Assembly: GCF_025460765.1 (NCBI RefSeq)
Contig: NZ_JAMWEG010000002.1
Coordinates: forward strand, 186,001 to 250,000
Length of the DNA stretch: 64,000 nt
Source of the DNA: Micromonospora sp. MA102
Lineage (GTDB): Bacteria > Actinomycetota > Actinomycetes > Mycobacteriales > Micromonosporaceae
Direction: 5' to 3'
Shown here: positions 40,488-49,132 of the stretch, in pieces
Position numbering within the stretch: the stretch's first letter is position 1
Layout: each line of letters opens with the position of its first letter
The notes under the pieces: generated by a model
Told to the model about the DNA's origin: nothing
The model's database searches: none
Seen by the model: the letters and a program-made list of their open reading frames with translations, nothing else
Program-made: the position numbers and the translations under genes

Positions 40488-41474
40488 GTGACCGCGCCGC
40501 AGCCGGCCCTGTCCGTCGTGGTGCCGATGTTCAACGAGGAGGCCGTCCTCCCGCTGCTCGCCGTCCGGCTGCGCGGTGTGCTCGACGGGCTCGGCGAGGC
40601 GTACGAGGTGGTGGCCGTCGACGACGGCAGCACCGACGCCACCCCGGCGGCGCTGGCCGCGCTGCGGGTCGGCTGGCCCGAGCTGCGGGTGCTCCGCCTG
40701 CGCCGCAACAGCGGGCACCAGGCCGCCCTGCACGCCGGCCTGCTGCGCGCCCGGGGCGCGTACGTGGTCAGCATCGACGCCGACCTCCAGGACCCGCCCG
40801 AGGTGATCGTCGAGCTGCTGCGCCGGGCTCGCGCCGACGGCGTGGACGTGGTCTACGCCGTACGGGCCGACCGCAGCCGGGACACCCGGTTCAAGCGGTG
40901 GAGCGCGGGCGGCTACTACCGCCTGGTCCGGCGGCTCGTCGGCGAGCAGGTCCCCGCCCAGGCCGGCGACTTCCGGCTGCTCGGCCGGGCCGCCGTGGAG
41001 GCGCTGCGGGAGCTGCCCGAGCGCAGCCCGGTGCTCCGGCTGGTGGTGCCCTGGCTCGGCTTCCCGAGCGCCGAGGTGACCTACGAGCGGCAGGAACGCG
41101 CCGCCGGCCGCACGAAGTACCCGCTGTCCCGGATGGCCGGGCTGGCCGCGGAGAGCGTCACCAGCTTCTCCGCGGCGCCGCTGCGGGTGGCCACCTGGCT
41201 GGGCCTGGCGGGCGTGGCGGTCTGCGGGGTGCTGGTGGTGGCGGCGCTGCTGGCCTGGTTCGCCGGCGCCACGGTCACCGGCTGGCCCTCGCTCTACGTG
41301 GCGATCCTCTTCCTCGGCGCCGTGCAGCTGCTCTGCCTCGGCCTGCTCGGCGAGTACGTGGCCCGGATCTACACGGCCGTGCAGGGCCGGCCCGCGTACC
41401 TGGTGGCGGGCGACAGCGCCGCCGCCGGACCGGCCCACCCGGACCCCGCCGAGCTGGCCGACAGCCTGCGGTGA
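40488..41474 (+). CDS. GT2 glycosyltransferase, polyprenyl-phosphate sugar synthase type
   Basis: A 328-residue family 2 glycosyltransferase. SVVVPMFNEE, VVAVDDGSTD and the DXD-like IDADLQDPPE are typical of dolichol-phosphate-mannose/undecaprenyl-phosphate sugar synthases, and two C-terminal membrane helices (about 235-260 and 270-295) match the GtrB/DPMS branch. It likely moves a sugar from NDP-sugar to polyprenyl phosphate at the inner membrane face. The stop overlaps the GTG of the next gene, a GT-C-like protein that could use the lipid-linked sugar. GTG 40488. Confidence 0.9.
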   Translation: MTAPQPALSVVVPMFNEEAVLPLLAVRLRGVLDGLGEAYEVVAVDDGSTDATPAALAALRVGWPELRVLRLRRNSGHQAALHAGLLRARGAYVVSIDADLQDPPEVIVELLRRARADGVDVVYAVRADRSRDTRFKRWSAGGYYRLVRRLVGEQVPAQAGDFRLLGRAAVEALRELPERSPVLRLVVPWLGFPSAEVTYERQERAAGRTKYPLSRMAGLAAESVTSFSAAPLRVATWLGLAGVAVCGVLVVAALLAWFAGATVTGWPSLYVAILFLGAVQLLCLGLLGEYVARIYTAVQGRPAYLVAGDSAAAGPAHPDPAELADSLR

Positions 41475-43747
41475 CCGCCGTCGCCACCGGCGCCACCCCG
41501 GCGGCCGTCGACCCGCGCCGCCGTCCGGCCGCCCTGCGCTGGGCCCCGGCCGTCGCCGGGTACGCCGCCGTCGTCGCCGTGCTGCTCGCCGCCGGCACCC
41601 CGGCCGGCGCGATCGCCCGGTGGACCGGGTACGCGGTGCTGGCCGTGCTGCTCCCCGGCACGCTGGTGTTCCGCGCGCTGCGCCGCCGGCCGCACACCCT
41701 GGTCGAGGACCTGGCCATGGGCGCCGCCGTCGGCCTGGTGCTGGAGCTGGTCGCGTGGGCCGCGTTCACCGCGGTCGGACTGCCCGGCTGGCTACGGCTG
41801 TGGCCGCTCGCCGTGGTGGTGCCCTTCGCCGCCGCGCCCCGGCTGCGCCGGCACTGGCTGGTCCGGTACCCGACCGTGGCGCCGGCGGGGTGGGCCTGGT
41901 CGCTGGCGGGGGTGGTGGCCGGCTTCACCCTCTACCTGTACGGCTCGTTCCTCGCCGTCAACCCGGTGCTGCCCACCGACGAGGGGCAGGCCCAGTACAT
42001 CGACCTGGCCTTCCAGCTCTCCCTCGCCGGGGCGGCCACCCACCAGGTGCCGCCCGAGGTGCCGCAGGTCGCCGGGGAGCCGCTGCACTACCACTGGTTC
42101 GGCTTCGCCCACCTGGCCGCCACCAGCCTGGTCAGCGGGGTGGACCTGCCCACCGTGCTGTTCCGGCTCGCCGTGCCCGCGCTCTGCGCGCTCGCCGCCG
42201 TGCTGGTGGCCGTGGTCGGTTGGCGGATCAGCGGCCGGCCGTACGCCGGGGTGGTGGCCGCCGCGCTGCTGTTCACCGTGGGCGAGTTCGGCTTCGAGAA
42301 CGGCTGGCGGCAGCTCTTCGGCAGCCAGGCCACCTTCATCGTCTGGGGCAGCCCGTCGATGACGTACAGCTGGGTCCTGCTGCTGCCGCTGGTCGCCGCG
42401 CTCGGCGAGCTCACCGGTCGGGCCCGCGGGGTGACCGTGCCCGCGCTGGGCCGCGGCGCCTGGGCGCTGGCGGTCCTCTTCCTGGCCGCGTCGACCGGCG
42501 CCAAGGCCAGTTCGCTGCCGGTGGTGCTGGCCGCGCTCGGTCTCACCGCCGCGGTGACGCTGGTGGCCCGCCGCCGGGTGCCCCGGCGGGTGCTCGTCGC
42601 CGCCGGCCTGGCCCTGGCCGCGCAGGTGTTCGCCACCGCCGTGCTGTTCGCCTTCGAGAGCCACGGGGTGGTCCTGGACCCGTTCTCGGGGCTGCGCCCG
42701 TACGTGCCCTCCGGCCGGCCCGCCGGGGTCACCGCGCTGTGGTGGGTGCTGGTGGCGGTGGCGTTCCTGCTGAACCTCCAGCTCCGGGTGGCCGGTGCCC
42801 TGGCCCTGCTCCGGCCGCGCCGGTGGCGGCTGGAGCCGGTGCAGGTGTTCCTGCTCGGCGGCGCGCTCGCCGGCCCGGCGATCTACCTGCTCGTCGGGCA
42901 TCCCGGCAGCAGCAACCAGTACTTCACCCGGACCGGGTTCGCCTTCGGGGTGCTGCTCTCCGGGTGGGGCTGGGTCGAGGTGGCCGACCGGGCCGCCCTC
43001 TCGGCCCGGGGCCGGTGGCTGCTCGGCGCCGGCGCCGCCGGGTTCGCCGCGCTGCTCACCGCGGCGCAGCTCCACTCCGCGACCAGCTCGCCGGCCGTCC
43101 CCGCGTACGCCCCGGTGCTGCCGCTGCTGCGCTGGGCGGCCGTGCTGACCGTGCCGGCGGTGCTGGTGGCCCTGTGCTGGCCCGCGCTGGTCGGGCGCTG
43201 GCCCGGGCTGGCCGGCCGGGGCGGGCTCGTGCTGCTCACCGCCGTGCTGACCGCCGGGACGCCGGGGCTGGTGCTGGACGCCGCCGCGACCCGGGACTAC
43301 CCGAACGGCGGGGCGTACCCGGTGGTGGCGATGCCCGCCTCCCGGGTCGAGGCGGCCCGCTGGGTGCGGGCGCACAGCGCGCCGGATGACGTGCTCGCGA
43401 CCAACGCCCACTGCCGGGAGGTGGTGGACGGGTGGTGCGACGCCCGGTCGTTCTGGCTCAGCGGCTACGCCGAGCGGTCGGTGCTGGTCGAGGGGTGGGC
43501 GTTCGCGCCCCGGGTGGTCGGCCGGCCCGACGGCCCGTACGCGCCGTTCTGGGACACCGACCGGCAGCGCGCCAACGACGTGGCCTTCACCGCCCCCACG
43601 GCCGCCGGCCTGGCCGCCCTGCGCGACCGGTACGGCGTGCGCTGGCTGGTGGTGGACCGGCAGGCCGGCCCCGAGGAGCCGGCCCTGCGGACCCTCGCCG
43701 ACCTGCGCTTCGAGAACGCGCGGACGGCCGTCTACCGGCTCCGTTGA
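41471..43747 (+). CDS. Large GT-C-like integral membrane protein
   Basis: A 758-residue protein with about 14-16 membrane helices and a C-terminal soluble part (about 620-758). A loop after an early helix carries NPVLPTDEGQAQYIDLAF with a DE pair, as in membrane GT-C glycosyltransferases that use polyprenyl-phosphate sugars, and the loop HYHWFGFAHLA is conserved-looking. The C-terminal part DDVLATNAHCR..FWLSGYAERSVLVEGWAF is seen in actinobacterial proteins of this kind. Coupled (GTGA) to the GT2 gene. The acceptor is unknown. Confidence 0.75.
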   Translation: MTAVATGATPAAVDPRRRPAALRWAPAVAGYAAVVAVLLAAGTPAGAIARWTGYAVLAVLLPGTLVFRALRRRPHTLVEDLAMGAAVGLVLELVAWAAFTAVGLPGWLRLWPLAVVVPFAAAPRLRRHWLVRYPTVAPAGWAWSLAGVVAGFTLYLYGSFLAVNPVLPTDEGQAQYIDLAFQLSLAGAATHQVPPEVPQVAGEPLHYHWFGFAHLAATSLVSGVDLPTVLFRLAVPALCALAAVLVAVVGWRISGRPYAGVVAAALLFTVGEFGFENGWRQLFGSQATFIVWGSPSMTYSWVLLLPLVAALGELTGRARGVTVPALGRGAWALAVLFLAASTGAKASSLPVVLAALGLTAAVTLVARRRVPRRVLVAAGLALAAQVFATAVLFAFESHGVVLDPFSGLRPYVPSGRPAGVTALWWVLVAVAFLLNLQLRVAGALALLRPRRWRLEPVQVFLLGGALAGPAIYLLVGHPGSSNQYFTRTGFAFGVLLSGWGWVEVADRAALSARGRWLLGAGAAGFAALLTAAQLHSATSSPAVPAYAPVLPLLRWAAVLTVPAVLVALCWPALVGRWPGLAGRGGLVLLTAVLTAGTPGLVLDAAATRDYPNGGAYPVVAMPASRVEAARWVRAHSAPDDVLATNAHCREVVDGWCDARSFWLSGYAERSVLVEGWAFAPRVVGRPDGPYAPFWDTDRQRANDVAFTAPTAAGLAALRDRYGVRWLVVDRQAGPEEPALRTLADLRFENARTAVYRLR

Positions 43748-43754
43748 CCCCGGC

Positions 43755-44387
43755 TCACTCGCGGTTGTTCTTGGCGGTCTGCTTGGCCAGCTGGTACGCC
43801 GGCAGCATGGCCAGGTGCTCCTCGTCGTCCGCTCCGCCGAGAGTCAGCAGGTAGCGCCCCCAGATGGTCGAGACCAGGATGGCCCGCTCCCGGGTGCCGT
43901 CCGGCCCCACGAAGCTCGCCTCGAAGGCATCGAGCGGTCCGGCCTTCGTCCGGCGGTACTGCCGCTGGGCGGCGTCGCCGTACGCGTCGAGGAACTTGTC
44001 CATCGTGTACTGCTGGCTGAGGCCCGCATCCGCGTCCCAGACACGCAGGAAGCCGAGGTGCCCGGCCGGCTTGGCGTCGATCTCGCACATCGGCACGGCG
44101 TCGCCGACCGCGGCGTCCCGGCCGGCCGTCACCGCCTTCGCTCGCCACTTCGCCGGGATCGAGAAGATGATTCCCATCGGGCACGGGCTCGCCTTGCCGC
44201 CGATCTCACCGGCCGCCTCGATGGGGGCCACCTCGTCGTACCAGGGCGGTCCGGCGACGACGGGCGAGCCGGTCGGGCTCGGTGCCGTCGAGGCCGTCGC
44301 CGCCGGCCGCGGCTTTTCGTCGCCGCAGCCGGCCACCCCGGCAAGGGCCAGCACGGCCACCATGGCAGTGGCGGTACGTCGCCGCAT
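43755..44387 (-). CDS. Putative lipoprotein of unknown function
   Basis: A 210-residue protein with a lipoprotein signal (MRRRTATAMVAVLALAGVAGC, here cut at C21) and a short Ser/Thr/Pro linker. The mature part contains two Cys (in ASPCPMG and VPMCEID), which may form a disulfide, and a final region with TRERAILVSTIWGRYLLTL, suggesting a small alpha/beta fold like LpqN-type lipoproteins. No enzyme motif seen. It converges with the GT-C-like gene at a distance of 7 bases. ATG at 44387 follows an AGGAGGA site. Confidence 0.75.
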   Translation of the reverse strand: MRRRTATAMVAVLALAGVAGCGDEKPRPAATASTAPSPTGSPVVAGPPWYDEVAPIEAAGEIGGKASPCPMGIIFSIPAKWRAKAVTAGRDAAVGDAVPMCEIDAKPAGHLGFLRVWDADAGLSQQYTMDKFLDAYGDAAQRQYRRTKAGPLDAFEASFVGPDGTRERAILVSTIWGRYLLTLGGADDEEHLAMLPAYQLAKQTAKNNRE

Positions 44388-44472
44388 TTCCGTCCTCCTG
44401 AATCAGGTGCCGCCGTGCCCGGCGGCGGCCCAGGAAGGCTAGTCGATCTTCGGCGGTCCTGGTGTCCCGGGC

Positions 44473-45183
44473 TCAGGACGGGCGGTGCGCGCGCAGCATC
44501 AGCGAGACCCCGGGCAGCGCCCGCACGGGCAGGTGCCGCTCGACCGCGACCACCGTACGCAGGCCGAGGTTCACCAGCGGGTGCGGCTCGTCCAGGTCCG
44601 AGCCGGCGCACCGGCGGCGCCGCCACGCCGCCACCGGGCGTAGCAGCACGTTCCAGCTCCACAGCTCGTCCACCACCAGCCCGGCCTTCTCCACCACGGC
44701 CCGCAGCCCGGCGCGGTCGTAGCGGCGGACGTGCCCGACCGCCGCGTCGTGGGCCGACCAGAGCCGCATGTCGGCCGGCACCGTGATCAGGGCCGTCCCG
44801 CCGGGGCGCAGCGCCCGCCGGAACTCGGCGGCCGCCAGGTGGTCCTCGTCGACGTGCTCCAGGATGTCGAAGGCGACCACCAGACCCAGGCCGGCCGAGG
44901 GGACCGGCAGGTGCCGAGCGTCGGCCCGGATCACGTCCAGGCCCCGGCCCCGGGCCACCCCGGCGCCCTCGGCGCTGTATTCCAGCGCGACCGGCCGCCA
45001 GCCGTGCGCCCGCAGCACCCGGGTGTTCCCGCCGCCGGCCGCGCCGATGTCCAGCGCCCGCCCCGGCCGGGTGCCCGCCGCCGCCAACCGGCGCAGCGCC
45101 CGGCCCAGCAGGGCGCGCCGCTCCCGATACCACCAGTGGGTGTCCTCCAGCGCGGCGAGCTTGCGGATCTCGGTCGCGTCCAC
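44473..45183 (-). CDS. SAM-dependent methyltransferase (class I)
   Basis: A 236-residue methyltransferase. The opening LEDTHWWYRERRALL is typical of the group found in glycan and lipid pathways; motif I is ALDIGAAGGGNTRVL, the acidic loop VALEYSAEG, motif LVVAFDILEHVDED and post-motif ALRPGGTALITVPA. The C-terminus has a hydrophobic stretch near LWSWNVLLRPVAAW. Substrate unknown; the nearby GT2 and GT-C genes make a polyprenol- or glycan-related acceptor possible. The GTG at 45183 has GGAGC 6 bases upstream. Confidence 0.88.
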   Translation of the reverse strand: MDATEIRKLAALEDTHWWYRERRALLGRALRRLAAAGTRPGRALDIGAAGGGNTRVLRAHGWRPVALEYSAEGAGVARGRGLDVIRADARHLPVPSAGLGLVVAFDILEHVDEDHLAAAEFRRALRPGGTALITVPADMRLWSAHDAAVGHVRRYDRAGLRAVVEKAGLVVDELWSWNVLLRPVAAWRRRRCAGSDLDEPHPLVNLGLRTVVAVERHLPVRALPGVSLMLRAHRPS

Positions 45184-45297
45184 GGTGGTGCTCCTCGACG
45201 GCTCGGCGGTCCTCACCGTAACCGCCCGGGCCGGCTGGAACCGGGCCGCCGGCAAATCCGGGTGCGGCCGGACGCGGGCGCTGGCAGGGTGGCGCCG

Positions 45298-45519
45298 ATG
45301 GGAGAGCACGCGCAGGGTTTCCGTTATGTCGAACGGGCCGACGGGTCGGTGGTGATCACCCACCATGGTCGGGTCGCCGCCACATTGCGGGGCGGACGCG
45401 CCGCTCAGTTCCTCGCCGAGGTCGGCGACGACCCGCAACTGGTGATGGCCCGGTGGACCGGCAACTACCGGCGGGGCAACGAGCGGACCGCGCGGCAGCA
45501 TCCCCGCAACCGGGGCTGA
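45298..45519 (+). CDS. Small conserved-looking protein, 73 residues
   Basis: Starts at ATG 45298 and is divergent from the methyltransferase gene. The sequence reads as an antiparallel strand pair, FRYVERADGSVVITHHGRVAATLRG, followed by a helix RAAQFLAEVGDDPQLVMARWTGNYRRGNE and a basic tail. It has good codon bias and a strong terminator right after its stop, which support a real gene. No known function. The upstream AGGG is a weak ribosome site. Confidence 0.65.
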   Translation: MGEHAQGFRYVERADGSVVITHHGRVAATLRGGRAAQFLAEVGDDPQLVMARWTGNYRRGNERTARQHPRNRG

Positions 45520-45523
45520 GACG

Positions 45524-45564
45524 CGCTCGGGGCCCGCGTCCGGTGCGGACGCGGACCCCGAGCG
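45524..45564. terminator. Hairpin terminator at the end of the fatty acid operon
   Basis: A 19-position stem with one mismatch and a 3-base loop lies between the small gene at 45298-45519 and the fabF stop at 45577; it can serve both convergent transcripts. Confidence 0.85.
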
Positions 45565-45576
45565 GGCATGCCGTGC

Positions 45577-46803
45577 TCAGGCCCGGGTGAAGACCAGGGC
45601 AACGTTGTGCCCGCCGAAGCCGAACGCGTTGTTCAGCGCCGCCGGGATCTCCAGGTGGCGCGCCTTGTGCGCGGCCACCTCGAGGGTGAGGCCCTCGTCC
45701 GGGTCGTCCAGGTTGATCGTCGGCGGCACGACACCGTCCCGGATGGCCAGGATGGTGGCGATCGACTCCAGCGCACCGGCCGCGCCGAGCAGATGCCCGG
45801 TCATCGACTTGGTGGCCGACAGCAGCACGTGGTCGCCCACCGCCTTGTGCAGGGCGCCGATCTCCAGCATGTCGCCGACCGGGGTGGAGGTGGCGTGCGC
45901 GTTCACGTGCCGGATGTCGGTCTTCGCGACGTCCGCGTCCGCGACCGCCTTGGCGATGGCCCGGATGGCGCCCTCGCCCTCGGCGTGCGGCTGCACGATG
46001 TCGTACGCGTCCGACGTGATCCCGGCGCCGGCGAGGCGCGCGTAGACCCGGGCGCCGCGGGCGGCGGCGTGGTCGGCGCGCTCCAGGACCACCACGCCCG
46101 CGCCCTCACCGAGGACGAAGCCGTCGCGGCCCTTGTCCCACGGGCGGGACGCCTTCTCCGGCTCGTCGTTGCGGGTCGACATGGCCCGCATCGAGGCGAA
46201 GCCGGCGATCGGCAGCGGGTGGATGACCGCCTCGGTGCCGCCGGCCACCACCACGTCGGCCCGGCCGGAGCGGATGATGTCCAGCCCCAGCGCGATCGCC
46301 TCCGCGCCGGTCGCGCAGGCGCTGGCGACCGAGTGCACGCCGGCCTTCGCGCCGAGTTCCAGCCCGACCCAGGCGGCCGGGCCGTTCGGCATCAGCATCG
46401 GCACCGTGTGCGGGGAGACCCGCCGCGGGCCGGAGGCCTCCAGGATGTCGTCCTGGGCGAGCAGGGTCGTGGCGCCGCCGATGCCGGAGCCGATGCTGAC
46501 CGCCAGCCGCTCCGGGTCCAGCCCGGAGTCGGCCAGGCCGGCGTCCGCCCAGGCCTGCTGCGCCGCCACGATGGCGATCGCCTCGGACCGGTCCAGCCGG
46601 CGGAGCTTGACCCGGTCGAGCACCGTCGACGGTTCGACGGCGAGCTGCGCGGCGATCCGGACGGGCAGTTGCGCGGCCCACTCCTGGGTGAGCGCACTCA
46701 CCCCGGAGCGGCCGGCGAGCATGGCGTCCCAGGTCGACGCGACGTCCCCGCCGAGCGGGGTCGTCGCGCCGAGCCCGGTGACGACGACGTCGGGACGACT
46801 CAT
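45577..46803 (-). CDS. fabF: 3-oxoacyl-ACP synthase II
   Basis: A 408-residue ketosynthase that elongates acyl-ACP with malonyl-ACP. The triad is present: C163 in SVASACATGAEA, the His in VNAHATSTPVGD and the His in SMTGHLLGAAG. It is the last gene of the fasR-fabD-fabH-acpP-fabF order, identical to that in Streptomyces. The ATG lies 2 bases after the acpP stop. It should be essential for growth. Confidence 0.97.
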   Translation of the reverse strand: MSRPDVVVTGLGATTPLGGDVASTWDAMLAGRSGVSALTQEWAAQLPVRIAAQLAVEPSTVLDRVKLRRLDRSEAIAIVAAQQAWADAGLADSGLDPERLAVSIGSGIGGATTLLAQDDILEASGPRRVSPHTVPMLMPNGPAAWVGLELGAKAGVHSVASACATGAEAIALGLDIIRSGRADVVVAGGTEAVIHPLPIAGFASMRAMSTRNDEPEKASRPWDKGRDGFVLGEGAGVVVLERADHAAARGARVYARLAGAGITSDAYDIVQPHAEGEGAIRAIAKAVADADVAKTDIRHVNAHATSTPVGDMLEIGALHKAVGDHVLLSATKSMTGHLLGAAGALESIATILAIRDGVVPPTINLDDPDEGLTLEVAAHKARHLEIPAALNNAFGFGGHNVALVFTRA

Positions 46804-46805
46804 GA

Positions 46806-47045
46806 TCAGGACTGCGCCGCGATGTAGCTGACGGCGTCGCCCACGGTCTTGAGGTTCTGCACCTCGTTGTCCGGGATCTTGACGCCGAACTTCTCCTCGG
46901 CCGCCACCACGACCTCCACCATGGAGAGCGAGTCGACATCGAGGTCGTCGGTGAAGGACTTCCCCTCGGCCACGTCGTCCGGGTTCACCCCGGCAACCTC
47001 TTCGAGGATCTCGGCGAGGCCGGCGGTGATCTCGTCACGGGTCAT
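46806..47045 (-). CDS. acpP: Acyl carrier protein
   Basis: A 79-residue acidic four-helix ACP. S39 in DLDVDSLSMVE is the phosphopantetheine attachment site. It carries growing chains for FabD, FabH and FabF, encoded on both sides. ATG 47045 with GAGAGGAACC upstream. A hairpin in the gap to fabH (47078-47100) might tune its level, since ACP is usually needed in excess over the enzymes. Confidence 0.97.
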   Translation of the reverse strand: MTRDEITAGLAEILEEVAGVNPDDVAEGKSFTDDLDVDSLSMVEVVVAAEEKFGVKIPDNEVQNLKTVGDAVSYIAAQS

Positions 47046-47077
47046 TGCGGTTGGTTCCTCTCATCGGGGGTTCACTC

Positions 47078-47100
47078 GACGGCCGGCGACGCCGGCCGTC
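47078..47100 (-). other. Intra-operon hairpin between fabH and acpP
   Basis: A perfect 10-bp stem (arms GACGGCCGGC and its complement) with loop GTC lies 30 bases after the fabH stop and 33 before the acpP start. It could be an RNA processing or stability element, or an attenuator giving different acpP levels. Confidence 0.5.
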
Positions 47101-47130
47101 ACACCTCGGCGCTCGCGCCCGAGGGGGTCT

Positions 47131-48075
47131 TCATGGGCAGCGGACGACCTGACCGGCGTAGGTCAGGCCACCGCCGAAGCCGAACAGCAGCACCGGGGCG
47201 CCGGAGGGCACCTCGCGCCGTTCGACCATCTTCGACAGGGCCAGCGGCACGCTCGCCGCGGACGTGTTTCCGGACTCGACGATGTCCTTCGCGATGATCG
47301 CGTTCGGGATGTCCAGCCGCTTGACGATGCCATCGATGATCCGGGCGTTGGCCTGGTGCGGCACGAACGCGGCCAGCTCCGACGGGGCCACCCCGGCCTT
47401 CTCGCAGGCCTGGAGCGCGAGCGGGGCCAGCGCCGTGGTGGCCCAGCGGAAGACCGCCTGCCCCTCCTGCGCGATGTACGGCCGCCAGCCCTCGATCCGG
47501 ACCGCGTCGCTCTTCTCCGGCACCGAACCCCACACCACGGGGCCCACCCCGGCCGGCTCGCCCTCGGCGGTCGCGGTGACCACGGCCGCGCCCGCGCCGT
47601 CGCCGAAGATGATGCAGGTCGACCGGTCGGTCCAGTCGGTGAAGTCGGACAGCTTCTCGGCGCCGATCACGATCGCGTTGCGTGCCGCGCCGGCCCGGAT
47701 GGCGTGGTCCACGGTGCCCAGCGCGTACGCGAAGCCGGAGCAGGCGGTGTTGATGTCGTACGCGCCCGGGGCGCCGATGCCCAGCTTGGCCGCGACCCGG
47801 CAGGCCACGTTCGGGCTGCGGTCCACCGAGGTGCAGGTGGCGACCACGACGAGGTCGATGTCGGCGGCCGTGAGGCCCGAGTTGGCCAGCGCCTTGCCGG
47901 CGGCCGCGGCGGCCATGTCGGCCACCGTCTCGTCGCCGGCGATCCGGCGGGTGACGATGCCGACCCGGTCCCGGATCCACTCGTCGTTGGTGTCGACCAT
48001 CTGGGCGAGGTCGTCGTTGGTGACCACGCGGGAGGGCTGGTAGTGCCCCATCGCGACGATCCGGCTGCCGGCCAT
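47131..48075 (-). CDS. fabH: 3-oxoacyl-ACP synthase III
   Basis: A 314-residue starter enzyme that condenses acyl-CoA with malonyl-ACP. The triad is C112 in INTACSGFAYAL, the His in PHQANARIID and the Asn in SGNTSAASVPLAL. In actinomycetes FabH accepts branched starters, giving iso/anteiso fatty acids. The ATG at 48075 begins MAGSRIVAMGHYQPSRVV. It lies 58 bases after fabD. Confidence 0.97.
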   Translation of the reverse strand: MAGSRIVAMGHYQPSRVVTNDDLAQMVDTNDEWIRDRVGIVTRRIAGDETVADMAAAAAGKALANSGLTAADIDLVVVATCTSVDRSPNVACRVAAKLGIGAPGAYDINTACSGFAYALGTVDHAIRAGAARNAIVIGAEKLSDFTDWTDRSTCIIFGDGAGAAVVTATAEGEPAGVGPVVWGSVPEKSDAVRIEGWRPYIAQEGQAVFRWATTALAPLALQACEKAGVAPSELAAFVPHQANARIIDGIVKRLDIPNAIIAKDIVESGNTSAASVPLALSKMVERREVPSGAPVLLFGFGGGLTYAGQVVRCP

Positions 48076-48133
48076 CAGTGGATACCTTCCGTTAGCGACT
48101 GCGGGACCCGCAGGATCGGCTCGTTGTGCGGGC

Positions 48134-49054
48134 TCATGCGCGGTGCCGGGCGATCAGGTCCCGCGCGGCGGGCAGGTCGTCGGGGGTGTTGAGGGTGACG
48201 ATCTCGGGCGCCCCCTCGCCCTTGAGCTCCCGCTTGACGAGGCCCGCGAGGGTGCCGGCCGGCGGCAGCTCGATGACGCCGGTGACGCCGAGGTCGGCCA
48301 GCGTGCGCATGCACAGGTCCCAGCGGACCGGGGCGGTCACCTGGCGGACCAGCCGCTGCACCAGCTCCTGGCCGTGCTCGACCGGCGCGCCGTCCAGGTT
48401 GGAGAGCAGGATGCGGGCCGGGTCGGCGGGGGTGATGCCGGCGGCCACCTCGGCCAGCGCCGCCTCGGCCGGGGCCATGTACGGCGTGTGAAAGGCGCCG
48501 GCCACCTTGAGCATGATGACCCGGGCCCGGGCCGGCGGTTCGGCGGCGAGCTTCTCCAGCCCGGCCACCGCGCCGGCGGCGACGATCTGGCCGGCGCCGT
48601 TGCGGTTGGCCGGGTGCAGCCCGTGCGCCGCTAGGGCGGCGAGCACCTCGTCCGGGTCGCCGCCGAGCACGGCGGCCATCCCGGTCGGCTCCAGCGCGCA
48701 GGCGGCGGCCATCTCGCGGCCGCGTACGCCGGCCAGGCTCACGGCCGTCTCGGCGGTCAGCACCCCGGCCAGGGCGGCGGCGCCCAACTCGCCGACGCTG
48801 TGGCCGGCGACCAGCCCGACGTCCGCCATGGGCAGCTGCTCGGCGGCGAGCAGCGCGGCGGCGACGAGCAGCGGCTGGGTGCGGGCGGTGTCCTTGATCT
48901 CGTCCGCGTCCGCCCGGGTGCCCAGGTGGAGCAGATCGACCCCGGCCAGCGCCGACCAGGAGCTCAGGCGCGCCTCGGCGCCGGGCAGGTCGAGCCAGGG
49001 GGTCAGGAAACCGGGCTTCTGCGAACCCTGTCCGGGTGAGAGTACGGCGAGCAC
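48134..49054 (-). CDS. fabD: Malonyl-CoA:ACP transacylase
   Basis: A 306-residue transacylase that loads malonate on ACP. LSPGQGSQKPG forms the oxyanion site, GHSVGELGA contains S86, and the His of AGAFHTPYM completes the pair. GTG at 49054. First structural gene below fasR; an inverted repeat about 50-70 bases upstream may be its control site. Confidence 0.96.
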   Translation of the reverse strand: MLAVLSPGQGSQKPGFLTPWLDLPGAEARLSSWSALAGVDLLHLGTRADADEIKDTARTQPLLVAAALLAAEQLPMADVGLVAGHSVGELGAAALAGVLTAETAVSLAGVRGREMAAACALEPTGMAAVLGGDPDEVLAALAAHGLHPANRNGAGQIVAAGAVAGLEKLAAEPPARARVIMLKVAGAFHTPYMAPAEAALAEVAAGITPADPARILLSNLDGAPVEHGQELVQRLVRQVTAPVRWDLCMRTLADLGVTGVIELPPAGTLAGLVKRELKGEGAPEIVTLNTPDDLPAARDLIARHRA

Positions 49055-49102
49055 GTCTACGACTCTGACGGATACTCGCGGGTCGCGCTGTAACGCACGG
49101 CA

Positions 49103-49125
49103 CCAAACCGCACTAGAAGGTTTGG
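49103..49125. promoter_or_regulatory. Inverted repeat between fasR and fabD
   Basis: CCAAACC (49103-49109) and GGTTTGG (49119-49125) form a perfect 7-bp inverted repeat with a 9-base spacer, about 50-70 bases upstream of fabD. In Streptomyces FasR binds the fabD promoter region, so this is an operator candidate; a weak terminator of fasR is the other reading. Confidence 0.5.
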
Positions 49126-49132
49126 AGGATAC

